From: Pseudomonadota bacterium
GTDB taxonomy: Bacteria; Pseudomonadota; Gammaproteobacteria; Burkholderiales; Thiobacillaceae
Direction: 5' to 3'
NCBI GenBank assembly: GCA_021820845.1
Contig: JAKADC010000015.1
Location: forward strand, 1 to 52,442
DNA length: 52,442 nucleotides
In this document: positions 38,406-49,363 of the stretch, in pieces
Numbering within the stretch: position 1 is the first letter of the stretch
Layout: the number at the start of each line of letters is the position of its first letter
The notes under the pieces: generated by a model
Database searches by the model: none
What the model was told of the DNA's origin: nothing
What the model saw: the letters and a program-made list of their open reading frames with translations, nothing else
Translations under genes and position numbers: made by a program

Positions 38406-40538
38406 ATGCGCACAGAACAAATTTCCACGCCGTTATCGGCGGACTCCGGACTCAGCTGTCTGGTCATGCTCGCGCGTTTTCACCAGATCGCTGCCGCCCC
38501 CGACCAACTTGCGCACCAGTTCAAGGCATCGAGCGAACCTCTCGGCAAGACCGAAATCCTGTTGGCCGCCAAGCATCTTGGTTTGCAAGCCAAGATGGTC
38601 AAGACCTCGCTCGACCGTCTCGGCCGCACCCCGCTGCCCGCGATGGCCGTGGATAGTGGAGGTGGCTACTTCATACTCGCGCGTTTTGAAGGCGACAAGG
38701 CACTGATTCACGACCCCAGGGCCGAACGGGCGCAGGCGGTGTCCACGGATGACTTGTTGGCCCGCTGGACCGGCGAACTCATCCTCTTCACCTCGCGCGC
38801 TTCGACGATCGGCGAGATGGCGACGTTCGACTTCTCGTGGTTCATCCCGGCCGTCGTCAAATATCGCAAGCTCCTGGGCGAGGTGTTGTTGGTGTCGTTT
38901 GTTTTGAATCTTTTCGCACTTATCACCCCGCTGTTCTTCCAGGTCGTCATGGACAAAGTGCTGGTGCATCATGGCCTGACGACGCTGGATGTGATCGCAG
39001 TCGGTCTCTTGGTGGTGTCGATCTTCGAGGTGATCTTGTCGGGCCTCCGCAGCTACGTCTTCGCGCACACGACCAGCCGCATCGACGTGGAGCTGGGTGC
39101 ACGGTTGTTCCGCCATCTGCTGCATCTGCCGTTGGGCTACTTTCAGGCCCGCCGGATCGGTGACTCGGTCGCGCGCGTGCGGGAACTGGAGAACATCCGC
39201 ACCTTCCTCACCGGCAATGCCATTACCGCGGTGCTTGATGTGCTGTTCTCGGTGGTGTTCATCGGCGTGATGCTGTTCTACAGCGGCTGGCTGACACTGG
39301 TGGTTCTGGCGTCCCTGCCGCTGTATTTCGTGATTGCCATGCTGGTCACACCGCTACTGCGCGCGCGGCTGCGTGAGAAGTTCAACCGGGGTGCCGAGAA
39401 TCAGGCCTTCCTGGTCGAGACCGTCTCCGGTATCGATACCTTGAAGAGCACGGCGGTGGAGCCGCAGATGCAGCGTCGTTGGGACAGCCAGCTGGCAAGC
39501 TACGTGTCCGCTGGCTTCAAGTCCGCCACGCTGTCCACCCTGGCGCATGAGAGCACCAACCTCATCGGCAAGCTCGTCACGGTAGCGACCTTGTGGCTCG
39601 GAGCCAAGCTGGTGATCGATGGCCAGCTTACCGTCGGCCAACTCATTGCCTTTAATATGCTGGCCGGCCGTGTTGCGCAGCCGATCATGCGGCTGGCGCA
39701 ATTGTGGACCGATTTTCAGCAGATCGGTATTTCCGTCCAGCGCCTCGGTGATATCCTCAATGCGCCCACGGAAGTCGCGGGCACCAAGAGTAGCCTGCCA
39801 CCACTTGCCGGGCGTATCACTTTCGATCAGGTTCACTTTCGCTATCGGCCCGATACGCCTGAAGTGCTCAAAGGTATCGACCTTGATATCCAACCGGGCG
39901 AAGTAATCGGCATCGTCGGGCGTTCCGGCTCGGGCAAGAGCACGCTGACCAAGCTGATCCAGCGCCTTTACGTGCCGGAACGCGGCCGGGTGCTGGTCGA
40001 CGGGTTGGATCTGGCGCTGGCCGATGTGTCTGGCCTGCGCCGCCAGATCGGCGTGGTGCTGCAGGAGAACGTGCTATTCAATCGGACATTGCGGGAGAAC
40101 ATTGCGCTCGCCGATCCCGGTGCGCCGTTGGAGCAAGTTATCCTGGCCGCCAAGCTGGCTGGCGCGCACGAATTCATTCTGGAACTCCCGGAAGCCTACG
40201 ACACTCTGGTTGGCGAACATGGATCGACGTTGTCCGGTGGGCAGCGGCAGCGCATCGCCATCGCCCGTGCCCTGATGACGCAACCGCGCATCCTGATTTT
40301 CGACGAGGCCACCAGTGCGCTGGATTATGAGTCGGAACGCATCATTCAGAACAATATGCAGGCCATTTGCCAGGGCCGCACCGTCATCATCATCGCTCAC
40401 CGCTTGTCTGCAGTACGTCACGCCAACCGCATCCTGGTGATGGATCATGGCCAGATTGTCGAAGCGGGGACGCACGCCGAATTGCTGGAACACGAGGCGG
40501 GGCATTATTCCAGACTGCACCGGTTGCAGCACGCCTGA
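38406..40538 (+). CDS. Type I secretion ABC transporter with degenerate C39-like domain (HlyB type)
   Basis: This 710-residue exporter has an N-terminal C39 peptidase-like domain (1-130), six membrane helices (about 150-430) and an ABC domain. The latter has Walker A VGRSGSGKST (about 503-512), signature LSGGQRQRIAIARA, Walker B ILIFDEATSALD and H-loop IAHRLSA. In the C39-like domain the catalytic Cys position is Ser14 (SADSGLSC) and the catalytic His position is Tyr88 (GGYFILARF), while Asp103 is kept. It therefore cannot cleave and should act as a substrate-binding domain, as in HlyB. It is 74 bases downstream of the RTX gene, its obvious substrate. Confidence 0.95.
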   Translation: MRTEQISTPLSADSGLSCLVMLARFHQIAAAPDQLAHQFKASSEPLGKTEILLAAKHLGLQAKMVKTSLDRLGRTPLPAMAVDSGGGYFILARFEGDKALIHDPRAERAQAVSTDDLLARWTGELILFTSRASTIGEMATFDFSWFIPAVVKYRKLLGEVLLVSFVLNLFALITPLFFQVVMDKVLVHHGLTTLDVIAVGLLVVSIFEVILSGLRSYVFAHTTSRIDVELGARLFRHLLHLPLGYFQARRIGDSVARVRELENIRTFLTGNAITAVLDVLFSVVFIGVMLFYSGWLTLVVLASLPLYFVIAMLVTPLLRARLREKFNRGAENQAFLVETVSGIDTLKSTAVEPQMQRRWDSQLASYVSAGFKSATLSTLAHESTNLIGKLVTVATLWLGAKLVIDGQLTVGQLIAFNMLAGRVAQPIMRLAQLWTDFQQIGISVQRLGDILNAPTEVAGTKSSLPPLAGRITFDQVHFRYRPDTPEVLKGIDLDIQPGEVIGIVGRSGSGKSTLTKLIQRLYVPERGRVLVDGLDLALADVSGLRRQIGVVLQENVLFNRTLRENIALADPGAPLEQVILAAKLAGAHEFILELPEAYDTLVGEHGSTLSGGQRQRIAIARALMTQPRILIFDEATSALDYESERIIQNNMQAICQGRTVIIIAHRLSAVRHANRILVMDHGQIVEAGTHAELLEHEAGHYSRLHRLQHA

Positions 40539-40548
40539 GGCTTACCTT

Positions 40549-41964
40549 ATGAAACGACACGCCCTGGCTGACCTGCTCAAAGGCTACGCCAAGATATTTC
40601 GCCATGCCTGGACGAAACGCAAGGAAATGGACACGCCTACGCTACAAGCGCACGAAGCCCAGTTCTTGCCCGCCGCGCTGGCCCTGCGCGACACACCGGT
40701 GCATCCCGCGCCGCGCATCGCACTGTGGCTCATCATGGCCTTTGCCCTGATCGCGTTGCTGTGGGCCATCTTTGGCCGTATCGATGTGGTGGCCACGGCT
40801 GCCGGCAAGATCATCCCGAACGATCGCACCAAGGTCATCCAGCCGATTGAAACAGCCGTGGTCAAGGCGATTCATGTGCGCGACGGGCAGGTGGTTGAGC
40901 CAGGTCAATTGTTGATCGAGCTTGATGCCACCAGCGCCACTGCCGATAGTGAGCGGCTGCGCAACGAAGCCCTGACCGCGAAACTAGAGGCCTCGCGTGC
41001 CCAAGCCCTGCTGGTTGCTCTGGCTAATGGCAAACCACCCAAACTGAAACCGCTCGAGGGGGCTGATGCCTCCCGTTTGCTTGCCGAACAGAGTCAGGCC
41101 TCGGGCCTGTACCAGGAATATCAGGCACACCAGTTGCAATTGCAGGCTGAGATCGCACGACGCCGGGCGGAACTCCAGGCAACTCAGGAGGAAGTCGTCA
41201 AACTCGAACAGACTGCGCCTATCGTCCGGCAACGCGCGCAGGACTATCAGAAACTGGCGAAAGAGAATTTCATTTCCCAGCACGGCTACCTCGAACGCGA
41301 GCAGGCGCGCATCGAACAGGAACAGGACCTCGCAAGCAGTCGATCCCGCGTCGCGGAAATCCGGGCTCAACTGATGGAAGCGCAACGGCAGCAAGCCACT
41401 CTCGCCGCCGAGACGCGTCGACAACTGCTGGATCAACTTAACCTGGCATCGCAAAAGGCCGTGTCACTGGAACAGGACCTGATCAAGGCGGACCAGCGCA
41501 GCCGCTTGATGCACCTGACTGCGCCAGTGGCCGGTACCGTGCAGCAACTTGCCGTGACTACGATTGGGGGCGTGGTTACACCTGCGCAGCCTCTGATGGT
41601 GATCGTGCCGCGCGACAACGTGCTGGAAGTCGAAGCTATGCTGCCCAACAAGGACATCGGCTTCGTGAATCCCGGGCAGGATGCCGAGGTGAAAGTGGAG
41701 ACATTCCCCTTCACCAAGTACGGCACGTTGCACGGCAAGATCACCCAAGTGTCGTCCGACGCGATACAGGACGAGAAGCGGGGGCTGATTTATTCGACGC
41801 GGGTGAAACTTGCTCAAGACACGCTGCAAGTGGAGAACAAACTGGTTCGGCTTACGCCCGGCATGGCGGTGACGGTCGAGATCAAGACCGGATCGCGGCG
41901 GGTGATCGAGTATTTCCTGAGTCCGTTGATGCAGGTGACGAGCGAAAGTTTGCGGGAACGCTGA
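40549..41964 (+). CDS. Type I secretion membrane fusion protein (HlyD family)
   Basis: This 471-residue adaptor has a short cytoplasmic N-terminus, one membrane helix (about 57-80, IALWLIMAFALIALLWAIFG), a lipoyl half-motif (IETAVVKAIHVRDGQVVEPG), a long alpha-helical coiled coil (about 125-330) and the returning lipoyl/beta-barrel part (LTAPVAGTVQQLAVTTIGGVV). The C-terminus VIEYFLSPLMQVTSESLRER is typical of HlyD. It connects the ABC exporter to a TolC-like outer-membrane channel, which is not encoded in this window. It starts 10 bases after the exporter gene; the frame is open further upstream but overlaps it. Its stop lies only 6 bases from the end of convergent mtgA. Confidence 0.94.
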   Translation: MKRHALADLLKGYAKIFRHAWTKRKEMDTPTLQAHEAQFLPAALALRDTPVHPAPRIALWLIMAFALIALLWAIFGRIDVVATAAGKIIPNDRTKVIQPIETAVVKAIHVRDGQVVEPGQLLIELDATSATADSERLRNEALTAKLEASRAQALLVALANGKPPKLKPLEGADASRLLAEQSQASGLYQEYQAHQLQLQAEIARRRAELQATQEEVVKLEQTAPIVRQRAQDYQKLAKENFISQHGYLEREQARIEQEQDLASSRSRVAEIRAQLMEAQRQQATLAAETRRQLLDQLNLASQKAVSLEQDLIKADQRSRLMHLTAPVAGTVQQLAVTTIGGVVTPAQPLMVIVPRDNVLEVEAMLPNKDIGFVNPGQDAEVKVETFPFTKYGTLHGKITQVSSDAIQDEKRGLIYSTRVKLAQDTLQVENKLVRLTPGMAVTVEIKTGSRRVIEYFLSPLMQVTSESLRER

Positions 41965-41970
41965 AGAGTA

Positions 41971-42669
41971 TTACCGCGGCACCCGCGCGCTCCCCATATA
42001 CCGCCGGATCACCCCGACACGCCGCTGATATGCGCGCGAGCTGCGGTGGTTCTCGTACCAGCGCGGGTTGGGCACCATGGCGGCCATGCGTGCGGCCTGG
42101 TCGCGGTTGAGGTTGGCGGCGGAGGTCTTGTAATAGCGGCGGGCGGCGGCTTCGGCACCGTAGATGCCGTTGCCCCATTCGATGACGTTGAGGTAGACCT
42201 CGAGGATGCGGCGCTTGCTCCAGGTGGCTTCGATCATGAGCGTGATCACGGCTTCCTGGCCCTTGCGGATGAAGCTTCGCTCGCTGGAGAGGAACAGGTT
42301 CTTGGCGAGTTGCTGGCTGATGGTGGAGCCGCCGGCGACGAGGCGGCCTTTCTTCAGGTTCTTCTCGACTGCGGTCTGGATGCCTTCGACGTCGAAGCCT
42401 TCATGATCGAGGAACCGGGCGTCCTCGGCGGCGACGATCGCGCGCTTCAGGTGGATGGAGATGCGGTCGTAGGGCACCCACTTGTGGCGCAGTTCGGCGT
42501 CGGGATGCTTCTCCTGCTGCCGCGCGAGTCCCGCTTCCATGAAGGACGTGGTCGCGGGGTTGTGATCGATCCACCACAGCACGTGGGCGAACAGCCAGAG
42601 CTGATACAGCAGGACGAGCGCGACTGCGACGGCGATCGCTTCGCCGAACCAGCGCCAGGCGGTGCGCAT
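41971..42669 (-). CDS. mtgA: Monofunctional peptidoglycan glycosyltransferase
   Basis: This 232-residue protein has a single N-terminal membrane helix (about 8-32) and a family 51 glycosyltransferase domain. The catalytic region is VAAEDARFLDHEGFD, followed by GGSTISQQLAKNLFLSSERS, KRRILEVYLNVIEWGNGIYGAEAAARRYY and PNPRWY. It polymerises lipid II into glycan strands in the periplasm without transpeptidase activity. The ATG overlaps the aroE stop by one base (TGATG), so the two are coupled. Its 3' end marks the right border of the RTX island. Confidence 0.96.
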   Translation of the reverse strand: MRTAWRWFGEAIAVAVALVLLYQLWLFAHVLWWIDHNPATTSFMEAGLARQQEKHPDAELRHKWVPYDRISIHLKRAIVAAEDARFLDHEGFDVEGIQTAVEKNLKKGRLVAGGSTISQQLAKNLFLSSERSFIRKGQEAVITLMIEATWSKRRILEVYLNVIEWGNGIYGAEAAARRYYKTSAANLNRDQAARMAAMVPNPRWYENHRSSRAYQRRVGVIRRYMGSARVPR

Positions 42670-43466
42670 CACGTGCGCAGCGCCGCGATGACGGGAGCGG
42701 TGTCCGGACGCACGCCGCGCCATAGGCAGAACGCTTCGGCCGCCTGTTCGACCAGCATGCCGAGGCCGTCGGCGGCGCGTGCGCCGTGGCCGCGGGCGAA
42801 GGCGAGGAAGGGGGTGTCGCGGCCGTACATCATGTCGTAGGCCAGCGCATCCGCCGCGAACACCTGCGGCGACAGCGGGGGAAGGTCCCCGGCGAGGCTG
42901 GCGGCGGTGGCGTTGACGACGATATCGAAAGCCGGGTCGATGGCGTCGAAGCCGCAGGCGCGGATGCCGCCGCCGAACAGTTCGGCGAGTTCCTCGGCAC
43001 GGCCGACGGTGCGGTTGGCGATGACGAGCGCCGCGGGCTGCTGGTCGAGCAGCGGCTCGACGACGCCGCGCGCCGCGCCGCCGGCGCCGAGCAGCAGGAT
43101 GCGTTTGCCGGCGAGCGTGTAGTTCAGGTTGCGCGTGAGGTCTGCGACGAGGCCCGCGCCGTCGGTGTTGTCGCCGAGGGTGCCGTCGCTGCCGAAGGTC
43201 AGCGTGTTGACCGCGCCGGCGCGCCGCGCGCGCGGGCTGAGGCGGCTGGCGAGCCGGAACGCTTCTTCCTTGAAGGGAACGGTGACGTTGGCGCCGCGCC
43301 CGCCCGCGTCGATGAACCGGGTCACGCTCGCTGCAAAGCCGTCGAGCGGCGCAAGGATGGCTTCGTAGCACATGTCCTGGCCGGTCTGGCGCGCAAAGGC
43401 AGCGTGAATCTGCGGCGATTTGGAATGGGCGATTGGGTGCCCGAATACGGCGTAGCGGTCGGTCAT
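42669..43466 (-). CDS. aroE: Shikimate dehydrogenase
   Basis: This 265-residue enzyme reduces 3-dehydroshikimate to shikimate with NADPH in aromatic amino acid synthesis. It has the N-terminal substrate motif [18 protein letters not shown], catalytic Lys in [11 protein letters not shown], the NADP loop [11 protein letters not shown] followed by NRTVGRA, and [14 protein letters not shown] near the C-terminus. Length is normal. The ATG at 43466 is clear. It is translationally coupled to mtgA; the aroE-mtgA pair is common in betaproteobacteria. Confidence 0.97.
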   Translation of the reverse strand: MTDRYAVFGHPIAHSKSPQIHAAFARQTGQDMCYEAILAPLDGFAASVTRFIDAGGRGANVTVPFKEEAFRLASRLSPRARRAGAVNTLTFGSDGTLGDNTDGAGLVADLTRNLNYTLAGKRILLLGAGGAARGVVEPLLDQQPAALVIANRTVGRAEELAELFGGGIRACGFDAIDPAFDIVVNATAASLAGDLPPLSPQVFAADALAYDMMYGRDTPFLAFARGHGARAADGLGMLVEQAAEAFCLWRGVRPDTAPVIAALRT

Positions 43467-43523
43467 GGCGGCCGTATTTTAGCCGCTTAGCCGCTTGTCA
43501 TGTGCGGTCGCGGCAGGCCTGCG

Positions 43524-43979
43524 TCAGCTTTGGGACCAGGGCAGTCCGCGCTGCTTCCAGCCGTTGACTTCGCCGCGGTGCCCGGTGAGCCTGTTGAGTT
43601 CGCCCTCGACGCCTTCCAGCACGTTGTAGCAGCCGCCTCGCCCGGCCGCCGCGCAGGCGGTGGCGGCGGAATGCGAACGCTCGCCGCTTCGGCAGATGAA
43701 GAACAGCAGCGATTCCGGATCGGTCGCCTGGGCCAACTGGGTCAGAAAATGCCGGTTGGAGACCCAGCCGGGCCAGGACTGCCATTCGATGTGCAGCGCC
43801 CCGGGCATGACGCCGTTGAGTTCGAGTTCGGCGTGCGAACGGACGTCGACCAGGCGGGCGCCGGGCGCGATCCGGAGCAGTTCGTGCGCCTCGTGCGGCA
43901 GCAGCGCTCCAGCGAATGACCACGAGTTTGTCTGGCTCCGCAAATGGGCTGCGTCGAGCAATTGCGTGATGCGTCCCAT
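43524..43979 (-). CDS. Rhodanese-like domain protein
   Basis: This 151-residue single-domain rhodanese has the active-site loop FICRSGERSHSAA (catalytic Cys within it) and the preceding substrate segments ARLVDVRSHAELELNGVMPGALHIEW. It could transfer sulfane sulfur, but the physiological acceptor is not predictable. The start at 43979 has AAAGGAAAA upstream. The frame is open to 44231, but that part reads through the AT-rich glnA promoter region. It diverges from glnA, so the promoter region 43980-44258 may serve both. Confidence 0.88.
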   Translation of the reverse strand: MGRITQLLDAAHLRSQTNSWSFAGALLPHEAHELLRIAPGARLVDVRSHAELELNGVMPGALHIEWQSWPGWVSNRHFLTQLAQATDPESLLFFICRSGERSHSAATACAAAGRGGCYNVLEGVEGELNRLTGHRGEVNGWKQRGLPWSQS

Positions 43980-44040
43980 GGTGCTTTTCCTTTGTTTTAT
44001 TGTTTGATTCAGTATATGAAACAGGTTGGTCGATTCAATT

Positions 44041-44057
44041 GGCACCAAAGCGGTGCG
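44041..44057 (+). promoter_or_regulatory. NtrC-like binding site upstream of glnA
   Basis: GCACC (44042-44046), AAAGC, GGTGC (44052-44056) is a perfect 5-5-5 inverted repeat matching the core of the NtrC consensus TGCACC-N5-GGTGCA. It lies about 110-120 bases upstream of the sigma-54 promoter, a usual distance for an enhancer. A second, less regular site (GCGCC-N7-GGTGC) follows at 44071-44087. Confidence 0.72.
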
Positions 44058-44162
44058 CGTCTCAGACGCGGCGCCCGATTTTGGTGCGTTTGGATGACGC
44101 AATCCCGCGCTATGCCGCGGTGGAAGGCTTGTGGCACAATGCTTGGCGCCCGATTTTTCGTG

Positions 44163-44178
44163 TGGCACGGTTGCTGCT
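44163..44178 (+). promoter_or_regulatory. Sigma-54 promoter of glnA
   Basis: TGGCACGGTTGCTGCT has the invariant GG and GC with exactly 10 bases between them, and TGGCACG at -24 is a perfect match. It predicts transcription from about 44188, 70 bases before glnA. Together with the upstream NtrC-like site and the ntrB-ntrC genes nearby, it points to nitrogen-controlled glnA expression. Confidence 0.85.
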
Positions 44179-44258
44179 AACAGTTTTTGTACGAGTTCGT
44201 GTAGCGGGTCCGGGCGACACCGCGTATCCAATCCATTTCAGTTTGAGGGAGATTCAGC

Positions 44259-45668
<1,410 letters not shown>

Positions 45669-45687
45669 GCGGGCGCCGGCGTATCGA

Positions 45688-45712
45688 GGGGCGGCTTCGG
45701 CCGCCCCTTTTT
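45688..45712 (+). terminator. Rho-independent terminator after glnA
   Basis: A perfect 8-bp stem GGGGCGGC/GCCGCCCC with a TTCG tetraloop is followed by TTTTT, 19 bases after the glnA stop. Confidence 0.93.
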
Positions 45713-45794
45713 GTTGCCTGCCGCCCCGCGCTGCGGCAGGGTCAAGATTGCCGATGCATGGCCGTTAGAAGTTGCGTACGCTACGCTCAGTCCT

Positions 45795-46265
45795 ATGCCC
45801 ATCGCCCGTCTTTCCCTCCTGGTGTGCCTGATTCTGGCTGCGCCCGCACAGGCCGCCATCTACAAGTACGTCGATGCAAACGGCGAGGTGACGTTTACCG
45901 ACGTCTACAAGAAAGGCGCCAAGCGCGTCGATCTGCCAAGCGCGCCGAAGCCGCTTCCCTCCAAGGGAAAACCGTCCCGAGGCGCCGCGTCCACCCCCAC
46001 GCCGGCGGATTTTCCGCGCGTCGATTCCGCGACGCAGACGCGCCGCGACGACCTGCGCCGTCAGATATTGCAGGACGAAATTTCGGCCGAACGCCGCGCC
46101 GCCGACGAGGCGCGCCGCCAGCTGGCGTTCGGCGAACGCCCTCAGCCGGGGGAACGCGAGACCGATCCTTCCTACGTGACTCGCGTGAACAGTTTGCGCA
46201 CCGCCGTGCAGCAGCACGAGCAGAACGTCACCGCGATTCAGCGCGAACTGGCCAACCTCAAATAG
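45795..46265 (+). CDS. DUF4124 domain periplasmic protein
   Basis: This 156-residue protein has a signal peptide (MPIARLSLLVCLILAAPAQA) and a DUF4124 domain straight after it (IYKYVDANGEVTFTDVYKKGAK). A Pro/Ser/Lys-rich linker and a C-terminal charged coiled coil (RRDDLRRQILQDEISAERRA ... AVQQHEQNVTAIQRELANL) follow. DUF4124 proteins are small periplasmic proteins of unknown function, often found next to glnA or ntrBC in betaproteobacteria. The ATG lacks a strong Shine-Dalgarno; the start is chosen because it gives the signal peptide. Confidence 0.82.
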   Translation: MPIARLSLLVCLILAAPAQAAIYKYVDANGEVTFTDVYKKGAKRVDLPSAPKPLPSKGKPSRGAASTPTPADFPRVDSATQTRRDDLRRQILQDEISAERRAADEARRQLAFGERPQPGERETDPSYVTRVNSLRTAVQQHEQNVTAIQRELANLK

Positions 46266-46365
46266 GCTAAGTGCGCGGAATCCCGCTGCGAGTGTAGGGA
46301 GTGGCCGTGACCCCTTGAAGCGGCACCGGCCGCCCTCTGGCACAATCGGTGCTTCTGTCGAGTGC

Positions 46366-47421
46366 ATGAGCATGCCGCCACTCTCGTCCCCCGACTTTTC
46401 CGGACTCGATTATCTGTCGACAGGCGTCGTGATCCTGGACGCGGACGGCCGCATCGTTTTCGTCAATCCCGCTGCCGAGACGCTGTTGGGCATCTCGGGC
46501 GTCCTGCTCCTCGGCGAGGACGCGGCGTCCGTGTTCGAGCGCAGTCCCGAATTGCTCGGCGCCATCCAGACCGCGCGCAGCCAGCACGAAACCGTCATCG
46601 AATACGAGCTCGAGGTGGCCGTGGGCGGGCATCCGCCGATCCGGCTCGGCTGCAGCGTGTCGCCCCTTGAAAAGCCGTCGCATGCGGCCCTGATCGAGAT
46701 GCGTGCCGTCGATCCGCAACTGCGGATCGCGCGCCTCGAGCAGGCGCGCCTGCAGCAGGAAGCCAATCGCGAACTGCTGCGCAATCTCGCACATGAAATC
46801 AAGAATCCCCTTGGCGGCATCCGCGGCGCGGCCCAGTTGCTCGAACACGAGCTGCCGCGCGAATCCCTGCGCGAATACACGCAGGTCATCATCAAGGAGT
46901 CGGATCGGCTGCAGTCGCTGATGGAGCGGCTGCTGACGCCGCACCGCACGCCCCATTTTGGTGCGGTGAATATCCACGAGGTGCTGGAAAGGGTGCGCAG
47001 CCTGATCCTGGCCGAGACGCCGAGCATCGCGCTGCGGCGCGACTACGACACCAGCCTGCCGGAAATCCGGGCCGATTCCGAGCAGCTGATACAGGCGACG
47101 CTCAACATCGCGCGCAATGCGGTGCAGGCCATGCACGGGCAGGGCGAGATCATTCTGAAAACCCGGGTGGCCCGGCAGATCACGCTCGAGAGCCGGCGCT
47201 ACCAGCTCGGCCTGCGCGTCGAGATCATCGACAACGGCCCCGGCATCCCGGACGCGATCCGGGAGCAGATCTTCTTTCCGCTGGTGTCCGGCCGCGAGGG
47301 CGGCAGCGGGCTCGGGCTCGCCGTCGCGCAGACGCTGGTCGCGCAGAACCATGGCACTATCGACTGCGACAGCCGCCCCGGCCATACTGTTTTTTCGATT
47401 TTTCTGCCTTTAGCGACCTGA
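46366..47421 (+). CDS. ntrB: Nitrogen regulation sensor histidine kinase NtrB (GlnL)
   Basis: This 351-residue cytoplasmic kinase has a PAS domain (about 14-115), the dimerisation/phosphoacceptor helix with His143 in NLAHEIKNPLGGIRGAAQLLE, and an ATPase domain with N box (QATLNIARNAVQAM), DNGPGIP, FFPLVSGREGGSGLGLAVAQ. PII controls whether it phosphorylates or dephosphorylates NtrC. I start at ATG 46366; ATG 46372 is equally possible, and a TTG 51 bases upstream in the same frame is unlikely. It ends 5 bases before ntrC. A sequence TGGCACAATCGGTGCT (46338-46353) just upstream resembles a sigma-54 promoter. Confidence 0.95.
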   Translation: MSMPPLSSPDFSGLDYLSTGVVILDADGRIVFVNPAAETLLGISGVLLLGEDAASVFERSPELLGAIQTARSQHETVIEYELEVAVGGHPPIRLGCSVSPLEKPSHAALIEMRAVDPQLRIARLEQARLQQEANRELLRNLAHEIKNPLGGIRGAAQLLEHELPRESLREYTQVIIKESDRLQSLMERLLTPHRTPHFGAVNIHEVLERVRSLILAETPSIALRRDYDTSLPEIRADSEQLIQATLNIARNAVQAMHGQGEIILKTRVARQITLESRRYQLGLRVEIIDNGPGIPDAIREQIFFPLVSGREGGSGLGLAVAQTLVAQNHGTIDCDSRPGHTVFSIFLPLAT

Positions 47422-47426
47422 ACGCC

Positions 47427-48845
<1,419 letters not shown>

Positions 48846-48870
48846 CCCCGAGGGGAAAGCAGGCAGGCAC

Positions 48871-48901
48871 AAAAAAAAAGCCGACGCGAGTCGGCTTTTT
48901 T
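48871..48901. terminator. Bidirectional terminator between ntrC and grxD
   Basis: An A9 run precedes the stem AGCCGAC/GTCGGCT (loop GCGA), followed by a T6 run. The A and T tracts on both sides let it end transcription of the convergent ntrC and grxD genes. Confidence 0.93.
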
Positions 48902-48922
48902 CGTCGGCTGGACGCGGCTCGT

Positions 48923-49243
48923 TCAGGCGGTCTGGGCTTCTTCGAGCAGCTTCTGGATTTCGCCCTTCTGGTACATCTCGATCATGATGTCGGAGCCGCC
49001 GATCAGCTCGCCCTTCACGTACAGCTGCGGGAAAGTCGGCCAGTTGGCGTAGTACTTCAGATTTTCGAAAATCTCGGGGTCGGCCAGCACGTTGACGGCC
49101 AGGAAATCCTTTACGCCACAGGCCTGCAGCACCTGCGCGGCGCGCGACGAGAAGCCGCACTGCGGAAACTGGGGCGTGCCTTTCATGTAGAGCACGATGG
49201 CGTTGTTGGTGACTTGGTCGCGGATGCGATCGAGAGGGGTCAT
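48923..49243 (-). CDS. grxD: Monothiol glutaredoxin (Grx4/GrxD family)
   Basis: This 106-residue CGFS-type glutaredoxin has active Cys29 in PQCGFSSRA, then the glutathione-binding WPTFPQLYV and GGSDIMIEMY. Such proteins bind a glutathione-ligated [2Fe-2S] cluster as a dimer and hand it to client proteins; redox activity is secondary. Single-domain length is typical. It follows prmC by about 120 bases on the same strand, the last gene of the hemA-prfA-prmC-grxD cluster common in proteobacteria. Confidence 0.96.
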   Translation of the reverse strand: MTPLDRIRDQVTNNAIVLYMKGTPQFPQCGFSSRAAQVLQACGVKDFLAVNVLADPEIFENLKYYANWPTFPQLYVKGELIGGSDIMIEMYQKGEIQKLLEEAQTA

Positions 49244-49363
49244 GGCGGGGCTCCTGAAGAATACCTGACTGGAATAGTCGGGAATTATACGCGCGGAAAA
49301 TCCGCCGTCAAGCGACCAAGAGTGCCATGGAAACGCCAGACCCCGCGCGCCGTCTCGCGCCGG

